Source: Linum tenue
Taxonomy: Eukaryota; Streptophyta; Magnoliopsida; Malpighiales; Linaceae
Reading direction: 5' to 3'
DNA length: 64,000 bases
NCBI GenBank assembly: GCA_946122785.1
Contig: CAMGYJ010000011.1
Span: forward strand, 56,594,449 to 56,658,448
Positions within the stretch are counted from its first letter, which is position 1, and the number at the start of each line of letters is the position of its first letter. Of this stretch, positions 1 through 13,736 are shown in pieces. A program made the translations under genes and the position numbers. Under the pieces are notes generated by a model. The model worked only from the letters and a program-made list of their open reading frames with translations. It did no database searches and was not told where the DNA came from.

Positions 1-113
1 CTGGTTGTGCATCATGCTGTAGTGTTCATTAGAGGATGTTTTGCCTCAGTACCTTCTTTGAATGTGTCGCTATAGGTGAAGTGTCTCTTAGTGTAGCTTT
101 CTTCGTTTGGCAG

Positions 114-3100
114 GATTTCATGAGTGGCAAGACTGTTTTCCGAAACATCATGGGCATCCTTATGCCAGGAGTCAACTCAATCATCAGTGAACGGACTAGT
201 CAAATACATGGACAACTCGTGGAAAAAGCTGTCCGATTATCTTTAGAAATTATAATTCTCATCTTGGAAAGGGACTTGCTTGTTTCTGATTACTGGCGTC
301 CACTGTACCAGGTAAATCTCAAAGTTGACACACCTTATGAAGCAGCTTGCTTAGTGTGTAGTTTGATACTATGTATGGTCTTCCCACTTTACATCAACTT
401 AAATTGTCATTATTTCATGCTTGAAGTCTTTTGGAGCATTCCTTAATGTGCTTTAGCTTTAGTCATTGAAGATTAGTGAACTTTTACTACAATCTAATTT
501 CTCAATCTTTGTCTTGCTGGTATTCTTTCACTTGTTCGTTCCTTTATTTGTTAATTCACTTCACTAAAAGATGTATTTCAATTATTCCCTTGCCTCCGTG
601 ATTTATTCCTTCTGTATTTGATCAAAGTAATTTACCAAAATAGAGGTAAAAAGAAAGGCAAAGGATATTCGAAGGTTTTATAGGTTGCAAAACTCTACAT
701 TCCATGAGAAGTTGAGAACATAAAGCGCCTGCAGCTATAAGAAGGAAAATAACATTATTTATTAGTAAAAGTAAAGAAATCAGATGCAACCAACCATCTC
801 TTCTCGTACATTGGCTTATATGAGAGCTCTAGGTGCATGTTGCAACAGTCTTCCTCTCATTAGTGTAACTCTATCTGAAACTTTTTTTTTATTAATATGG
901 TAAAACTTCTCTGGGCACTCCAGTTGATTGTCGGTTGTTTAATAATCTTTTGCAGCCTTTGGATATTATACTATCCCAAGATCACAATCAAATCATTACA
1001 CTGCTCGAGTATGTCAGATACGATTTTCTTCCACAAATTCAACAGTGCTCTATAAAGATAATGAGTATTATTAGGTATGCTCAGCTCTCTCTGGAACCTT
1101 TATTGTTTTTCAAAAGTTGGTTTACACCCGTTTCTGTTTCTGTTGCTTTTTTCTTATGAATTTCATGTGCTATAATTTTATTGGGCAGTTCTCGAATGGT
1201 AGGGCTTGTGCAACTACTGTTAAAGTCCAATGCAGCAGCTTCTTTGGCCGAGGATTATGCAGCTTGCCTTGAGTTACGGTCTGAAGAGTGCCAGCTAATA
1301 GAAAACAGTGCCGATGATCCTGGGGTCCTTATAATGCAGGTGAGTTCCTACCACAAAAACATGTAAGCCACCAATGTATTCTCAGAAATCAGAATCTAAT
1401 ATGAAACTCTCCAGCTTTTGATAGATAATATTGGTCGGCCTGCTCCAAATATCACACATCTGCTTCTTAAGTTTGATGTTGATGGCTCAGTTGAACGGAC
1501 AGCTCTTCAACCAAAGTTTCACTACAGGTACTTGTTTTGCAAGTTAGCTAAAAGAGATTTTGATTGCTTTTGCTATTATGTTTCTTACCATTTTTGAGTA
1601 CATTGTTGTCATTTTGCAGTTGCTTGAAGGTTACTCTTGAAATCTTGGAGAATCTAGCGAAGCCAGAAATAAATGCTTTACTTCATGAATTTGGTTTCCA
1701 GGTTGCTACTGCCTTCTTTCGTTTTCTTGTCATTGTGTGATTTATTGTGAACCTATACACTGGATTTCTAATGTTTACAGCGTGGGATTTGTCTAACTGT
1801 ATTCTGGTGCAGCTGCTTTATGAGTTGTGTTCAGATGCATTAACATGCGGGCCTGTTATGGATTTGCTCAGCAACAAAAAGTATCAGTTCTTTATTCAGG
1901 TATTGACGGAGTCTGAATCAAAGATCTTGACAGCCACTTTTATTATCCACATGTTATTTGTTGCACTTCTTTCCGAAGGAACTTCATTTGTTTACTTATG
2001 TTTCTGAGTGTGTCTTGCTCCTTGTAGCACCTGGATACGATTGGGGTTGCTCCGCTGCCAAAACGAAATAACAGCCAGCCACTACGCATCAGCTCTCTCC
2101 ACCAGGTTTCTTATCATCTATCTATCTATTCTATTACTGCTTTGTTCTGCTTGGCATAGTCTTATATCTTTATGCTTTAGATAGCTTGTGCTTCCACCTT
2201 CTTTGTATTCGGGTGTTGGCTTTGGTGAGATAGGATAATTGTTAGTTCAGTATCATGAGCGTGACGTGTCTTTTATGTCACACGCTGTGACTTGTAGAAA
2301 GGTGTTTTATCACCCTGTGTATTTCTCAGTTACACCTTTTGTGATTTGATGAAGGCTATTCTTTCTGTCAATTTATTTTATATTACTCTTTTTAGCTACA
2401 CTTGTTCCCAAATAAGAGTTGTAGGATTTGGATATAGGATTTGGATAAAAAACTATACATTATCAGTATGAAGACGACATTAGTAACCTGCCTTGCTCCT
2501 CGGATTTGATTTCCTTGAGTTTGTGCAGGAGCTTGAAGATGATACACCCTCTCCAGTGTTCTTAGTTATTTTTTCATAGTGAAGTTGTTGCATTTAAGTT
2601 CAAATTGGAATATTTGAACACAACAATCACCAGAGGATCTTGTTTTTACATGTGTTGTTAATGACAAGGACACCTGCATAAACTATTGTTTCTTATATTC
2701 TCTGGTGGTCGAGTGCTCCCTCTCTGTATATTCGAGCAATATGTGTACATATCATCGAAATTTCGACTGATTTGGATTCAGGGGTCTTGTTTTAATTCCT
2801 TTCATCGTCCTTTTATATTTGCAGAGAGCTTGGCTGTTGAAGCTTCTAGCCATAGAATTGCATTCTGGTTATTTGGATGTCCCCAGTCATCGAGAAGCAT
2901 GTCAGAGCATACTAGCTCATATTTTTGGGGGAGACATGATTGAGATCGGGGCTGATCATACCACTTTTGACTCCTTTCTCCGCGGTGGGATTGAACATAG
3001 TGGAAACCAGACAATGAGCAAGAGTAAGGTATTGCCAATGTGGTCTAGTTCACTTGTTTTCTTTGTTGATTACTTACTTTGTCAACGAGTTGCAAGAAAG

Positions 3101-6100
3101 TTTGTGATATGTCATATATTTGGTACCTTCAGTCAACCAGTTTGACACAGTACTTTAGAACTTAGGTTGTTCAGTCTATTTCATGGTGGTATGTTGTGAA
3201 ATTTTATTCTTCATATTCGAGTAGTTTTTTTTTTGGTAGAATCATATTCGAGTAGTTGCATATGCAATCGTAATTATCAGATTGGTTGGGTTTAAATCAC
3301 CTGGTAGCTGTTGTTGATGAACTACTACAGTTACAGTTCTTCCTTTACTAACTAAAGCACAACAGTGATGCTTACTTGTCTCTTGCACAGCATCTCTGCT
3401 AATATTAGTTTATTTATTTATTACTACAGTAGGTTTACATGCACCTAGCCTGGTGGTGTTAATGACATGCTCATAAATTATCACATTTATTTGTCATTGA
3501 GAAGACTGCCCTTGGTAAGAGAAACCAAGAAGACTGATTTGTTGTAGAATAGGCAATAAACAGCTTCAACTTACTTCCTTTGCTCAGTATTGCCTGAGAA
3601 TCGAGTTGTCAAGCTTTACTCTAATTATTACACGCACATATGATCTTTTTGCAAAATACAGCTGAAGATAGCATTTCATGTTAGAATGGTGAATTGCATT
3701 GGATGACAATATATTTATGACCCTCAGATCGGACATTTTTATAAGCTAACATGCTTTCTGTTGCTTTTTAAAAATGAAAATGATCTAATGGATTCTGCAA
3801 CATATTCAGGTGTTGGAGTTGCTTGAGGTCATTCAGTTCCGGTCTCCAGATGCTACGGTGAGGCTTTCACAAGTTATTTCTAATGCGAAGTATGCTTTAC
3901 TGGTAAGTTTCTGGTCCTTACTGATTGGTCCTGTTATTTTATCCTGTGAAGAGCTTCTTGTCATATGTGATATTGTTTTGTTAGGCAGAGGACATACTAG
4001 GAGATCCAACAACTTCTGTGAAAGGTGGGGTCTACTATTATTCTGAGCGTGGTGATCGTCTTATTGACTTGGCCTCCTTCCGAGACAAGCTCTGGCTGGT
4101 TAGTTTTATACTAATTTAGTCAGTGTGAGATTTGTTTCTTGTCTCAATAATCTGCTTCTTGATACGGTGACACTATTCCTATTTATTCAACATTTTGCAG
4201 AAATTCAATGCTGCATACCCCCATTTGGGTAACCTTGGTAATGAAGCTGAGTTTGAGGATGTAAGAGAGACAATCCAACATTTGCTGAGGTGGGGATGGA
4301 AGTACAATAAAAACCTTGAGGAACAAGCTGCACAACTGCACATGTTAACTGGGTGGTCACATGTTGTTGAGGTCCACCCTTGCCTTGCTAGGCGTGTGTT
4401 TTCGGTTTACTTGTGTTTTGCTACCTTATGCTGAAACTTGGTAAATTTTCTTTGTATAGGTCTCTGCCTCCAGACGAATATCCACCCTTGAAAACCGTTC
4501 TGAAATTTTGTACCAGTGAGTACTCCCTGCATTGAGGACTTGTTTCCTCTCTTGGAATCTGTATAATTACTTTCCCTTTCTTCGACAGGGTTCTTGATGC
4601 CTCTTTGACTGCATCTGCTTCTCCAGACTGTTCATTGAAGATGGCATTTGTGCTAAGTCAGGTCTGGATTTTGATTTATTCATTTTTATCATAAGCTTTA
4701 CCTCGCTTTGACATCTTGCTGATGAATTTTGGTACCTGCAATGGCTGAATGTGTCTCGCAAACTTTTCTAGGTTGCACTTACATGCATGGCTAAACTACG
4801 CGACGAAAGATTTCTCTGCCCTGGTGGCTTGAATTCTGATAGTATCACATGTCTGGATATCATTATGGTAAAACAACTGCCGAATGGTGCTTGTCACTCC
4901 ATTTTGCACAAGCTAATCATGGCTGTGATGAGAAACGAGTCATCAGAAGCCTTGCGGAGACGGTAGATTATTTCATGACCAATATTGGGCTATTTACTTC
5001 TCACAGAACCTTTTACTGAATGTTATGCTTATTCATTCCTATTCATGTCTTGTGGAATTGTGCAGCCAATATGCGTTACTTCTTAGCTATTTCCAGTACT
5101 GTCAGCATACACTTGATCCTGATGTTCCGACTACAGTTCTCCAATTCTTGTTGCTGGAGGAGCAGGATAATGAAGATCTGGATCTTCAGAAGGTCAGCTC
5201 TCTACTTCTCATGGCAAGTCTCTTTCATTTGTTTCTTCGTCTCTATAATCACCCTACTATCTTTTTCACAGATTGACAGAGAGCAGGCTGAGCTGTCCCG
5301 TATTAATTTCACACTAATAAGGAAAGAAGGTCAGGCCATCTTAGATTTGGTAAGGATATGAAGTTTTGTTTTAGATATTGCTTGACTGCTGCCACTCCTT
5401 GTACTGACATAAGTATCTTCGTATCTTTAAATTTAACCTCTATGTCGATGGTGGTTTACTTGGGCTCTTCCCCTGATGTTGGCTAAGATTCTTCTCAAAT
5501 TTTAGTTCCCTTTGCTTGTTTGTCTTTCTTTTCAGTTCTCATGCCAGTCTGTTGCTCTTATGTATTTGCAGATAATAAAGGATGCATCTCAAGGCAGTGA
5601 ACCTGGGAAAACTATAGCGCTTTATGTGCTGGATGCATTGATTTGTATTGATCATGAGAGATATTTCTTTAGTCAATTTCAAAGCAGGGGATTCTTAAGG
5701 TCTTGCTTTATGAACATTAGCAACACTTGCCATCAGGTTTGATTTCTGAACAATCCTGATTCACAGGCTGAGGGTTTTTCCATTCCATTCTAATGTGAAC
5801 TAACTAGTTGGGATTATCAAGAAAAAGAATTGGAATAGCATGTATATATCTATATATATATTATTTGTTTCTTTTATAAATTATTTTGAACTGTATATTG
5901 TTATATTCATAGGATGGGGGGCATTCACTAGATTCATTGCAGCGAGCATGCACACTCGAGGCTGAACTTGCACTGCTACTGAGAATTAGCCACAAGTATG
6001 GGAAGACTGGCTCCCAAGTGCTATTTTCTATGGGTGCTTTAGAGCACATTGCTTCATGCAGGACAGTTACCCTGCAGGTGACAGTATGCTCTGTTTATTA

Positions 6101-8471
6101 TTCATCCTTTTTTGCACTTCATCTCATATAAACTAAATTAGATCGTAACTTTCAGGGTAGCTTGAGGAGGTTTGATCCTAAGAGTAGACGAAACGTTGCA
6201 GTTGACATTGACAGACAAAGAATGATAGTGACGCCTATTTTGAGATTGGTGTTCTCATTAACATCACTGATCGATACAGTGGACATCTTTGAGGTCCGGC
6301 AAATCTTTTAATGTTGGCTATTATTCATGTCAAGTTCACTTTTGTCCTACTCATCAAAACTAGCTAAGACCTGTGCATAATTGTGGCTGATGTCCCCACA
6401 TTCTTTCACAGAAACTAAAATCATATTATCCTTTTGTTTTTAGAGAATTGTTATCTTACATTTCGGTGTATTTGACAGGTTAAGAACAAAATTGTACGGG
6501 AAGTTATAGATTTTGTGAAAGGACACCAACTGCTCTTCGATCAAATTCTTCATGTAGACATTTATGATGCTGATGAGTTGACAATAGAGCAGGTCAATCT
6601 TGCGGTTGGTATACTAAGCAAGGTAATGATTAGAAAGTTGCTATCAGAACTCTTTTTTTTATTATTTTTATTTTTTATGAATTCTGTCAGAACTCGTTGA
6701 AAGTGCATTTTGCTTTAATCTTCGCACTTTTAGGATTTAAGTCATCTTCAGAAGCTTGAAAACTTTTTCATCTAGTCAAAAATATCTTCTTAACAATATA
6801 CCTCTTGTTCCTCTGCTTTTCTAGCTTGTGTTTGTGATTTCACTGAGCATAAGATTCTATAAAATAAATTGACTTGCTATTTGGCTGCTAATTTTTATGG
6901 GAGGAAACTAATAATATATTCCTCCTTTCGTTCCCTGGAAATTTTAGGTGTGGCCTTATGAAGAGAGCAATGAGTTTGGTTTTGTTCAAGGTCTTTTCAG
7001 TATGATGTGTGTTCTTTTTTCACGTGAGGTGGAGTCCAATACTACAGGAAGATCAGTTAAGTTGTCTGAGGTATCACCTTTTCCCCCGGCTGAAAGTATG
7101 TTTACAGTGATTTTTGTCTTTTTTTTTTCCTGCTCTTTATAACTCGTTTAATCTTCTCTTTTATGTCTTATCAGAACCGGAGGAAGTTGGAATTGAACTC
7201 CTTATACTTGCGTTTCAGTCTTAGTTCTTATTTATATTTCCTGGTTATAAAGAGGTCCCTAAGACTTCAGGTACGCCAACAACTACAATCAGATCAGTGC
7301 ATTCCTAACTAATAATGGGCTGTGCATCTATCTGTAAACCTTTTGTGCTGAAGTGATCCTTTCTCATGACTGATGTGATAGGTATCAGACAACGTTGACT
7401 ACCAATCTTCTGCTAGCGTCCATCAGCCGACGTTAAGACTGCTTGGTTCGCTTCTCAGCTTTGTGGCAACTTCGCTTGAGAAAGCGGCTGATGAGAAGTC
7501 ACAGTTGCTTAATAAGGTAGCAAATCCAATTATTTTTAAAGATATTCTCATCTCAAGTTATTCTTGTCGAAAGGAGAAATTTTTACTTAAACTTTGTTGT
7601 TCATCCTGCCATATCTCTTAAGAATGTTTAATATCATCTGTTGTCTTCAGATTCGGGATGTAAACGAGCTGTCCAGACAGGAAGTGGATGACATCATCAA
7701 CATGTGTGTTCGGCAAGAAACTCTATCACCTTCTGATGGTATACAGAAAAGGTACGTGTACCGTCTTTAAATTGCATAACAGAGTGTTATCATATTCATA
7801 TCCATTGTTGACCTGGAAGCTAGGAAACCAAATCTAGAAGGTGCAACTCCACCAACATTTCATATTTGGTTGTATTTCTAATATGTACCTTATTTGTTTA
7901 CAGGAGATACATTGCAATGGTGGAGATGTGCCAACTGGCTGGAAACAGAGATCAGTCTATAAGATTGTTACTTCCACTTGCAGAACAAGTGCTAAACGTC
8001 ATTCTTGTTCATTTACAAGACAGGTAGACCTTCTGTTCTCTGTCTGACACCTCCTCCATGTTCGCCCTAGGCAAATCCAAAGAGTACAGACCCTAATTAT
8101 CATCCCGTCTTTCCATTTTATTGTAGCTCTTCGGCATCTGAAGCTGCTAGTGCTCCAAAAACAATTACATATGGCACCACCAAAGGCGATTATGTTGTTA
8201 ATGACGTGTCTTCGTTATGTGGTCATTTGGTGTCGACTCTAGAACGGCTTGAGCTGCTGAACGAGGTAAGCTGCTTCTTTAAACCCTCCATTCATCTGCT
8301 CCAAACTTGGTCCTCTGATTCCTTGGGAAAGAAAAAAAGGGCAAACTGCTCGAATGATGCATTGATATTCATCTTCGTTGGTTGCAGGATAAAGTAGGGC
8401 ACAACTTGAAGGTGTTCAGGAGATTGGTGACGTCGCTCAAAGAAACCGCAATCCAGAAATTGGCTTTATGA
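114..8471 (+). CDS. NUP205: Nuclear pore complex protein NUP205, C-terminal 1,114 residues (5' end outside window)
   Basis: Large inner-ring scaffold nucleoporin of the nuclear pore, recognised by continuous similarity to plant NUP205; the reading gives 1,114 codons plus stop and the family is about 1,800-1,900 residues long. The helical-repeat C-terminal half is present, ending in IQKLAL and TGA at 8469-8471. Exons: 114-311, 956-1074, 1189-1339, 1415-1527, 1620-1701, 1813-1899, 2028-2105, 2825-3028, 3810-3902, 3985-4098, 4201-4371, 4460-4515, 4589-4661, 4772-4962, 5066-5192, 5272-5349, 5572-5736, 5913-6077, 6156-6293, 6479-6622, 6948-7070, 7175-7270, 7382-7516, 7651-7751, 7904-8023, 8127-8265, 8388-8471. 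All junctions are GT-AG and the summed length is a multiple of three. Bases 1-113 read as intron. Introns are mostly short, with longer ones at 2106-2824 and 3029-3809. No frameshift or premature stop was seen. Confidence 0.93.
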
Positions 8472-9683
8472 CAAAGAGTTGGGATCAACCAAAGTTTTTG
8501 TAGATGTATGCTGTGCATCAGAATGATGAATGTAGTCTTATCTGTATTCTGTGCCCTCTGATTGCCTTTATTGCCTTTCTGGCTGTTGTAATGTTCTCGG
8601 TTTGCATCAATCGTGCAATTCTCGGTTCTGAATGAGACTTGAATGTGTTCATAGCTGATGCTCAACGCTATCTTATAGAACTCATTCCTAAATTAATGGA
8701 GGATGAGGTGTTAAGTTGAGATCGTGATGATTGCTCGAGTTCATTGGCCTAAACCAAAGTCTTGGTTGCCGACCATTGACTCGCTTGCTCTCCCTTCCTC
8801 TGCCATCAATCCATATCATCCCCAACTAGCTGGCGTTTCTCCTATGCTATACTACTGCTAGTTTCTCTCTTTTTCTATCCTATTTCTTCTCCTCGATTTG
8901 GGTTGGGAGGGAATTGGGAGATGGAGTTATCGAGCCGACGATCACCAATCGGGGGAATGCAGGCTTGGTGATGAATGATGAATTACACTTTCCAAACTCA
9001 TTCGGTTCCCAAGTCGTTTTGCGCAAGTAGTCGAATCGAGCTGAATCGACTATGCTGCTGCCCACCATACTTAATGGTTTCTGCTGCGCATGATCTCTGG
9101 TTAAATCTCATGGCCGCCACTGAAGAGCTATACGAGGTATCGATCAATTTACGTAGCACGATTCACTTACGATCATAGCTCAGCGAAAAAACATGGTAAC
9201 GTGGGTTTTATTGTTTGCTTCAGAGTCGGTTCAATGTTCAAAGACAAGAGTACAAATCATTTTCAATACTATGGGAAACGATTTGTACTCCATAGCCAAA
9301 TCTTTTACGTGTAAAATGTTGAAACTTGCATCTTGCCAGAGAGTCGTTAGTGCAATGTGCAACTTCACGACAGGGCTTTCCTCTAAAAAGTAAAAATTAT
9401 TTGTCGCGAGACATTTCAACTGAATTTAACTAGTCCTTCAGTAGCAACTGTTCTTAAAGTAAAGGAACTCCATGCTTCAGCCATCGTCAGTCGTCACTGC
9501 ACTCTGTTTCTTCAATCAAAAGTACCAAGACACAGAAGAGAGATCCCGCGACCCATTTCTCAATTTTCCAGATCCAATCTCCCGGATCTTTCCCCGTTAA
9601 AACTACGCCACCTCCATAGCTTTCCCGGGAAAATTTTCAGGAAGGGGAAGAAGGAACTCCTTAACCCGTTCATTCATTCTCCC
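8472..9683. other. Intergenic, NUP205 3' flank to methyltransferase promoter
   Basis: No supportable gene. The first 200-300 bases are probably NUP205 3' UTR. The last 150 bases are CT/GA-rich and precede the next ATG, as in a 5' leader. Short open frames around 8975-9400 resemble no family I know. Confidence 0.5.
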
Positions 9684-11504
9684 ATGGCAAATGGCTGGAG
9701 AAGAGAAAGCCGACACCCAAAGCTACTCTCTCCAAAGCCACTCCTTCTCCTTCTCCTCTCCCTCACCCTCCTCCTACTCTTCCTCTTCCTCGCTTTCCGT
9801 TCCCCTTCAGACCCCAATCTCACGCCATCTCTCTCCCTCTCCACTCCCTCCCCAAAGCCCTATCCAATCCCCCAATTCAACTGCTTCGATTCGCCCCAAG
9901 CTCACCCTGTAGTCGCCAACTTAGTCGAAAATGTCAATTACCCTTTCCTCTACTCGCTCCCGGATTTCGGATCGTTGCCCGATAAGCCTCACAAGAACCT
10001 CGTCCGGCTGCTCAAGGGGAAGCTGTTTCGGAAGCCTGATATCTCCGCCACGATTCAGGGGATTCTCGAAGGGATGAAGAAGGAAGGGGGAAATGATGGC
10101 GGGCTGGTTGTGGATGTTGGTGCCAATGTGGGGATGGCGAGCTTTGCAGCTGCGGTTATGGGGTTCAAGGTGCTGGCTTTTGACCCTGTTATGGAGAATC
10201 TGCAGCGGCTCTGTGATGGGATTTGGTTTAATAGAGTTGGGGAGTTGGTTACTGTTTTTGAAGCTGCTGCTTCGGATCATGTTGGGAATATCACTTTCTA
10301 TAAGGTAAAGTTGTCATTTTGGACCTTGTTCTGATTGATTGACTGATTTAGAGTAGTTGAACATTTCCTGTAGTAAGGGGTGGTGTTTAGGAAAGGGCAG
10401 TTTAGCGAAATTTGTATAGCTAGATGGTGACAATGGAATCCTTGGCTTATGAGGAATAGATTGAGATGAACAGATTAAGAACACTACTGCTCAATCAGAG
10501 TGCAATTAAGTTGATTTTTTTATGTTGTTATATAATGATAAGAAGAGTGTAGATGAACTGTCCATTTTCTGGACAAATTTGGTTAGCTAGGCACTGAGGA
10601 TTGCATGTCAATGGGTACTTTATGATTGTAATCTGTTACTATCGCTATCGCTGCTTTAGGATGAAACGGACTTGCAACCTTCAATCCAGGAATGCTTGTC
10701 CTAAGCAGGATGAGGATAACTTACTGATAAGTGATGACCATCTCAAGTTCTCGACATAATGGCGTCAACAGTCTTCCTCTTAACAGTGTTTGTAAGGCAG
10801 AAAACATACATTGTGATACCACAGTGGAGACCAAACCAGTGAGATTAATAGTTTTCAGGGATAATAGATGTATGATAACAAGACCAGTGTAGAACGGTTG
10901 TAAAACCTTGATAAAACCATATTTGCTTGGTCGCTAATACATGGTTTAACCAGTACAACCAATCTGTACGGTATCACAAACACTAGCATAAAATGCTCAT
11001 AGTTAAAAGAGTTCCCTCATTATTTGATCCTTTAAGTATACTTATCTAAATCTTTCCCCCCCTTCTTCAATGATATATTCTGTTTGAGGCAAAGCTGTAT
11101 GCAATCAGTCATCCCTTAATTTTTGGTTTGGTTGTTGTTATCAGTTGGTCGGGCGGCTCGACAATAGTGCTATCTCTGCCATCGGTGCAAAACTGGCTTT
11201 CAAGTCGAATGAGGAAGTAGCAGTTCAAGTAAGGACGATCCCTCTGGATGAAGTGATCCCAGATTCACAGCCTGTGCTTCTGCTCAAAATCGATGTCCAG
11301 GGTTGGGAATATCATGTCCTCAAAGGAGCCTCCAAATTACTCTCCAGAAAGAAGGGTGAAGCCCCCTACATTATTTATGAAGAAGACGAGAGCCTGCTTC
11401 AAGCCAGCAATAGCAGTGCCAAAGAGATTCGAGATTTCCTGCAGACGGTTGGCTACCATGATTGCACCCAACATGGTACGGACGCCCACTGCACCAAGAG
11501 CTAA
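9684..11504 (+). CDS. FkbM-family methyltransferase, type II membrane anchored
   Basis: Two exons, 9684-10304 and 11145-11504, give 326 residues. After a short basic N-terminus there is a leucine-rich hydrophobic segment at about residues 17-37, fitting a signal anchor with the catalytic part in the secretory lumen. The SAM-binding motif I is visible as VVDVGANVGM at about residues 137-146, followed by an acidic loop motif (AFDPV). Exon 2 carries LLKIDVQGWEYHVLKGA, the conserved FkbM signature. FkbM proteins are S-adenosylmethionine-dependent methyltransferases; the plant substrates are not known to me. The junction TATAAG|TTGGTC keeps frame, and the 840-base intron is GT-AG. The ATG at 9684 is the first in frame and is followed directly by the membrane anchor, so the start is well supported. 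Confidence 0.88.
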
Positions 11505-11911
11505 AGTTTTTGGCATGATTAATGTAGAAAGCTGATATTCCAGGATTCATTATTCATTCAGGATCTCATTTTTGTAATGTTCATTTGCTTGCGAGGATTG
11601 TACATTGAAGTTTAATTTTATTAGAAAGAACTGGAAGGAGGAAGGAAAACAAGGGTAGGAGTTTGCACTCGGATTTTGATTATATATCTATGACTAGTGT
11701 ACTTAGAGATCAACAGACTAATTGCATTTACATTGTACAATTCTTGATTGAATGATAGACGACAAGCATTCTTTCTGCAATTCTATACATGTGAGTTTGA
11801 TCTGGTGATGTGCTTCTTCATCATTAAATTGGAACTTCTTTTGTTCTGCTTCTCTGAACCTCGAAAGAAATACTGGTCAATCATCAACATAGAACTGAAG
11901 CCTTCTCAGGA
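11505..11911. other. Convergent 3' intergenic spacer
   Basis: This 407-base spacer separates two convergent genes and must hold both 3' UTRs. It is AT-rich, and no coding or repeat signal is seen in it. Confidence 0.5.
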
Positions 11912-13123
11912 TCATTTTGGTGCACTGGTTTTCGAGGGACCAGCTCTCTCCACCATAACATCATAAAGCTGTTTGCCATTCTGTTTACAGAAAAAAAGAC
12001 GACGGATTAAAGTTATGGAAATGAGACTAAAAATCAGAGGCTGGCTTTCTATAAAGTATAAAGTAATATTTAAGACTCTGAAACTGGTTTTGGTAACAAT
12101 AATCTCCATTACCCGCCCTCGGAATAATCTTAGCATCGGCTGTTACTTACGAATATGACAGGGAAGAAGTGGATTTGGCCTTCAGGTTTTGTTTGGGTCT
12201 CCTTAAAGTATACCAGGATAGGGAAGTTAGGCCACCATAGTTCCCAGTTCACAAAACTAGAATACCTGTTTGCAGAAGATGAAACAAGGCATGCCTTGAT
12301 CTTAACTCCATCGAAGCATATAATAGAAGCAATGAAAGAGGTACTTACTTCCATCTGTTTTTCCCACCAACGAATACATTTTCGCCTGATTCCTCAAGCT
12401 GCTCTCCGACTTTTACCTCCTACGATCACACAACATCAAGCATTCTTGAATAACCAAAAGATATTGGACGACATTGAAAATGACGGTAAAAAAGGCGAGT
12501 GAACTCACCAAGGCCTGACCATCAAACACAAATCTCACCCTGGTAGTCTGTTAACAAAGAAACAAACCAATATTAGCTGAGATCAATTGTAGGCACCACA
12601 ATGCTGTGCTTCATCGACGAAATCAAGGTTACGTTTCAACACATAAATGTCACCTGAAACAAGAGAAGCAATCCAAGCAAGCCAACTGGTACTGCTGGTA
12701 CAAGGTTATCTGTATAGGCTAAGCCACCAGCCATACCTGTTTCAAATAAGAGCAGCCATTTAGCAGCCATAATAATCAAAGGCTCCCCTCCTGATTTTGA
12801 ATACAACCTGCCACGATAAGTATTAAGAACAAACTCCAACAACCATATAGAATGAATTCTTCTTAAGAGAGATAGTGGAGGTACCAAGAAGAACAATGGG
12901 GATCCGGTAGTCAGGATCAGGAATTACAGTTTCTTTCTTCTGTGCTCTTCGACCAAGCTGTGTCGATGCCAAAAAAAAAACTCATACATTAGCACCCATA
13001 ATTTCTTTAGTTACAATGTAAGGAAAACCAAAGCACAGTTGGAAAGGGTTTAGAGTTACAGACCACTGAGGCAAAAACGGCAGTACGGCTTCCTACTTGG
13101 ATTCTGCTGATCTGAGTCCTCAT
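11912..13123 (-). CDS. DUF3119-family protein, probably chloroplast-targeted
   Basis: Seven coding exons on the minus strand: 13064-13123, 12885-12957, 12654-12736, 12509-12547, 12349-12419, 12151-12265, 11912-11980. They total 510 bases and 169 residues in frame. Features in order: a short basic, Ser/Arg-rich N-terminus, the motif DPDYRIPIVLLG, a hydrophobic hairpin (about residues 41-72, GLAYTDNLVPAVPVGLLGLLLLFQ region) and the family hallmark FVNWELWWPNFPILVYFKE. DUF3119 is shared by cyanobacteria and plastids, and its function is not established. A 5' UTR exon (low end 13346) splices to position 13203, and the first in-frame ATG is at 13121-13123. The transit peptide is short as modelled, so an alternative upstream start in an unmodelled exon is possible. 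A 15-codon upstream ORF lies at 13134-13181. Confidence 0.85.
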
Positions 13124-13133
13124 AGGGCTCGGA

Positions 13134-13181
13134 TTACACAGCAGTTTCCCATGGAATGAACTCCTCAGGTTCCCGAAACAT
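13134..13181 (-). promoter_or_regulatory. Upstream ORF (15 codons) in the DUF3119 leader
   Basis: In the spliced leader, an ATG at 13179-13181 opens a 15-codon frame that stops at 13134-13136, ten bases before the main ATG. It could lower translation or act through reinitiation; this is inferred from position only. Confidence 0.4.
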
Positions 13182-13205
13182 CCAGTTTGCTCACTATCTG
13201 CTTCT

Positions 13206-13736
13206 AAACGGAATTGAACAGACAATGAGTCAGTAAGGAACTCCAACAGAAATGAGGTAAAGACCAAACGTATAAACTACTAACAGTAAAGGATAAAAAC
13301 AAAAAGGCGCGAGCTTTTTGCTGACTAATCCCTAAAGATGCTTACTTTGTGAAGGTAGGAAGCGCGAAATCGATAAGAGAGCTTCTTCTGCTCTCTTGCT
13401 TTCCAGAGGCAAAAGGTTTCTTCCGTTCTTCTTCCCCTGGTGAAAAATTTTGGCGTGAAAATTGGATTATTTACGCTATTGCCCTTATTTTCATGGTGGG
13501 TTTACAGCAATAAAAGGGTACCTCAGTAAATGGCAGTTTAAAAATGTCTTTTGTCTTTCCTTCTTTTTTATGTTCTCCAAGGAGAGAGTGAGCCTTATCT
13601 GGTTAATTCATATCCAGAACTCGTTACAACCAATAACAGCTTTATAAACCCACCAGGACCCTCTTGTTCCTCTCATTCCAAAGACTCGAGCTTTGGTTTC
13701 AGGAAAAAAGAAATTCATTGCTCATTTGTCTGTATA
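13206..13736. promoter_or_regulatory. Divergent promoter region between DUF3119 and BSD2 genes
   Basis: The two genes are transcribed away from each other. Between the DUF3119 5' UTR exon (starting near 13440) and the BSD2 ATG there are about 300 bases, which must hold both core promoters. I see no unambiguous TATA box for either gene. Confidence 0.5.
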
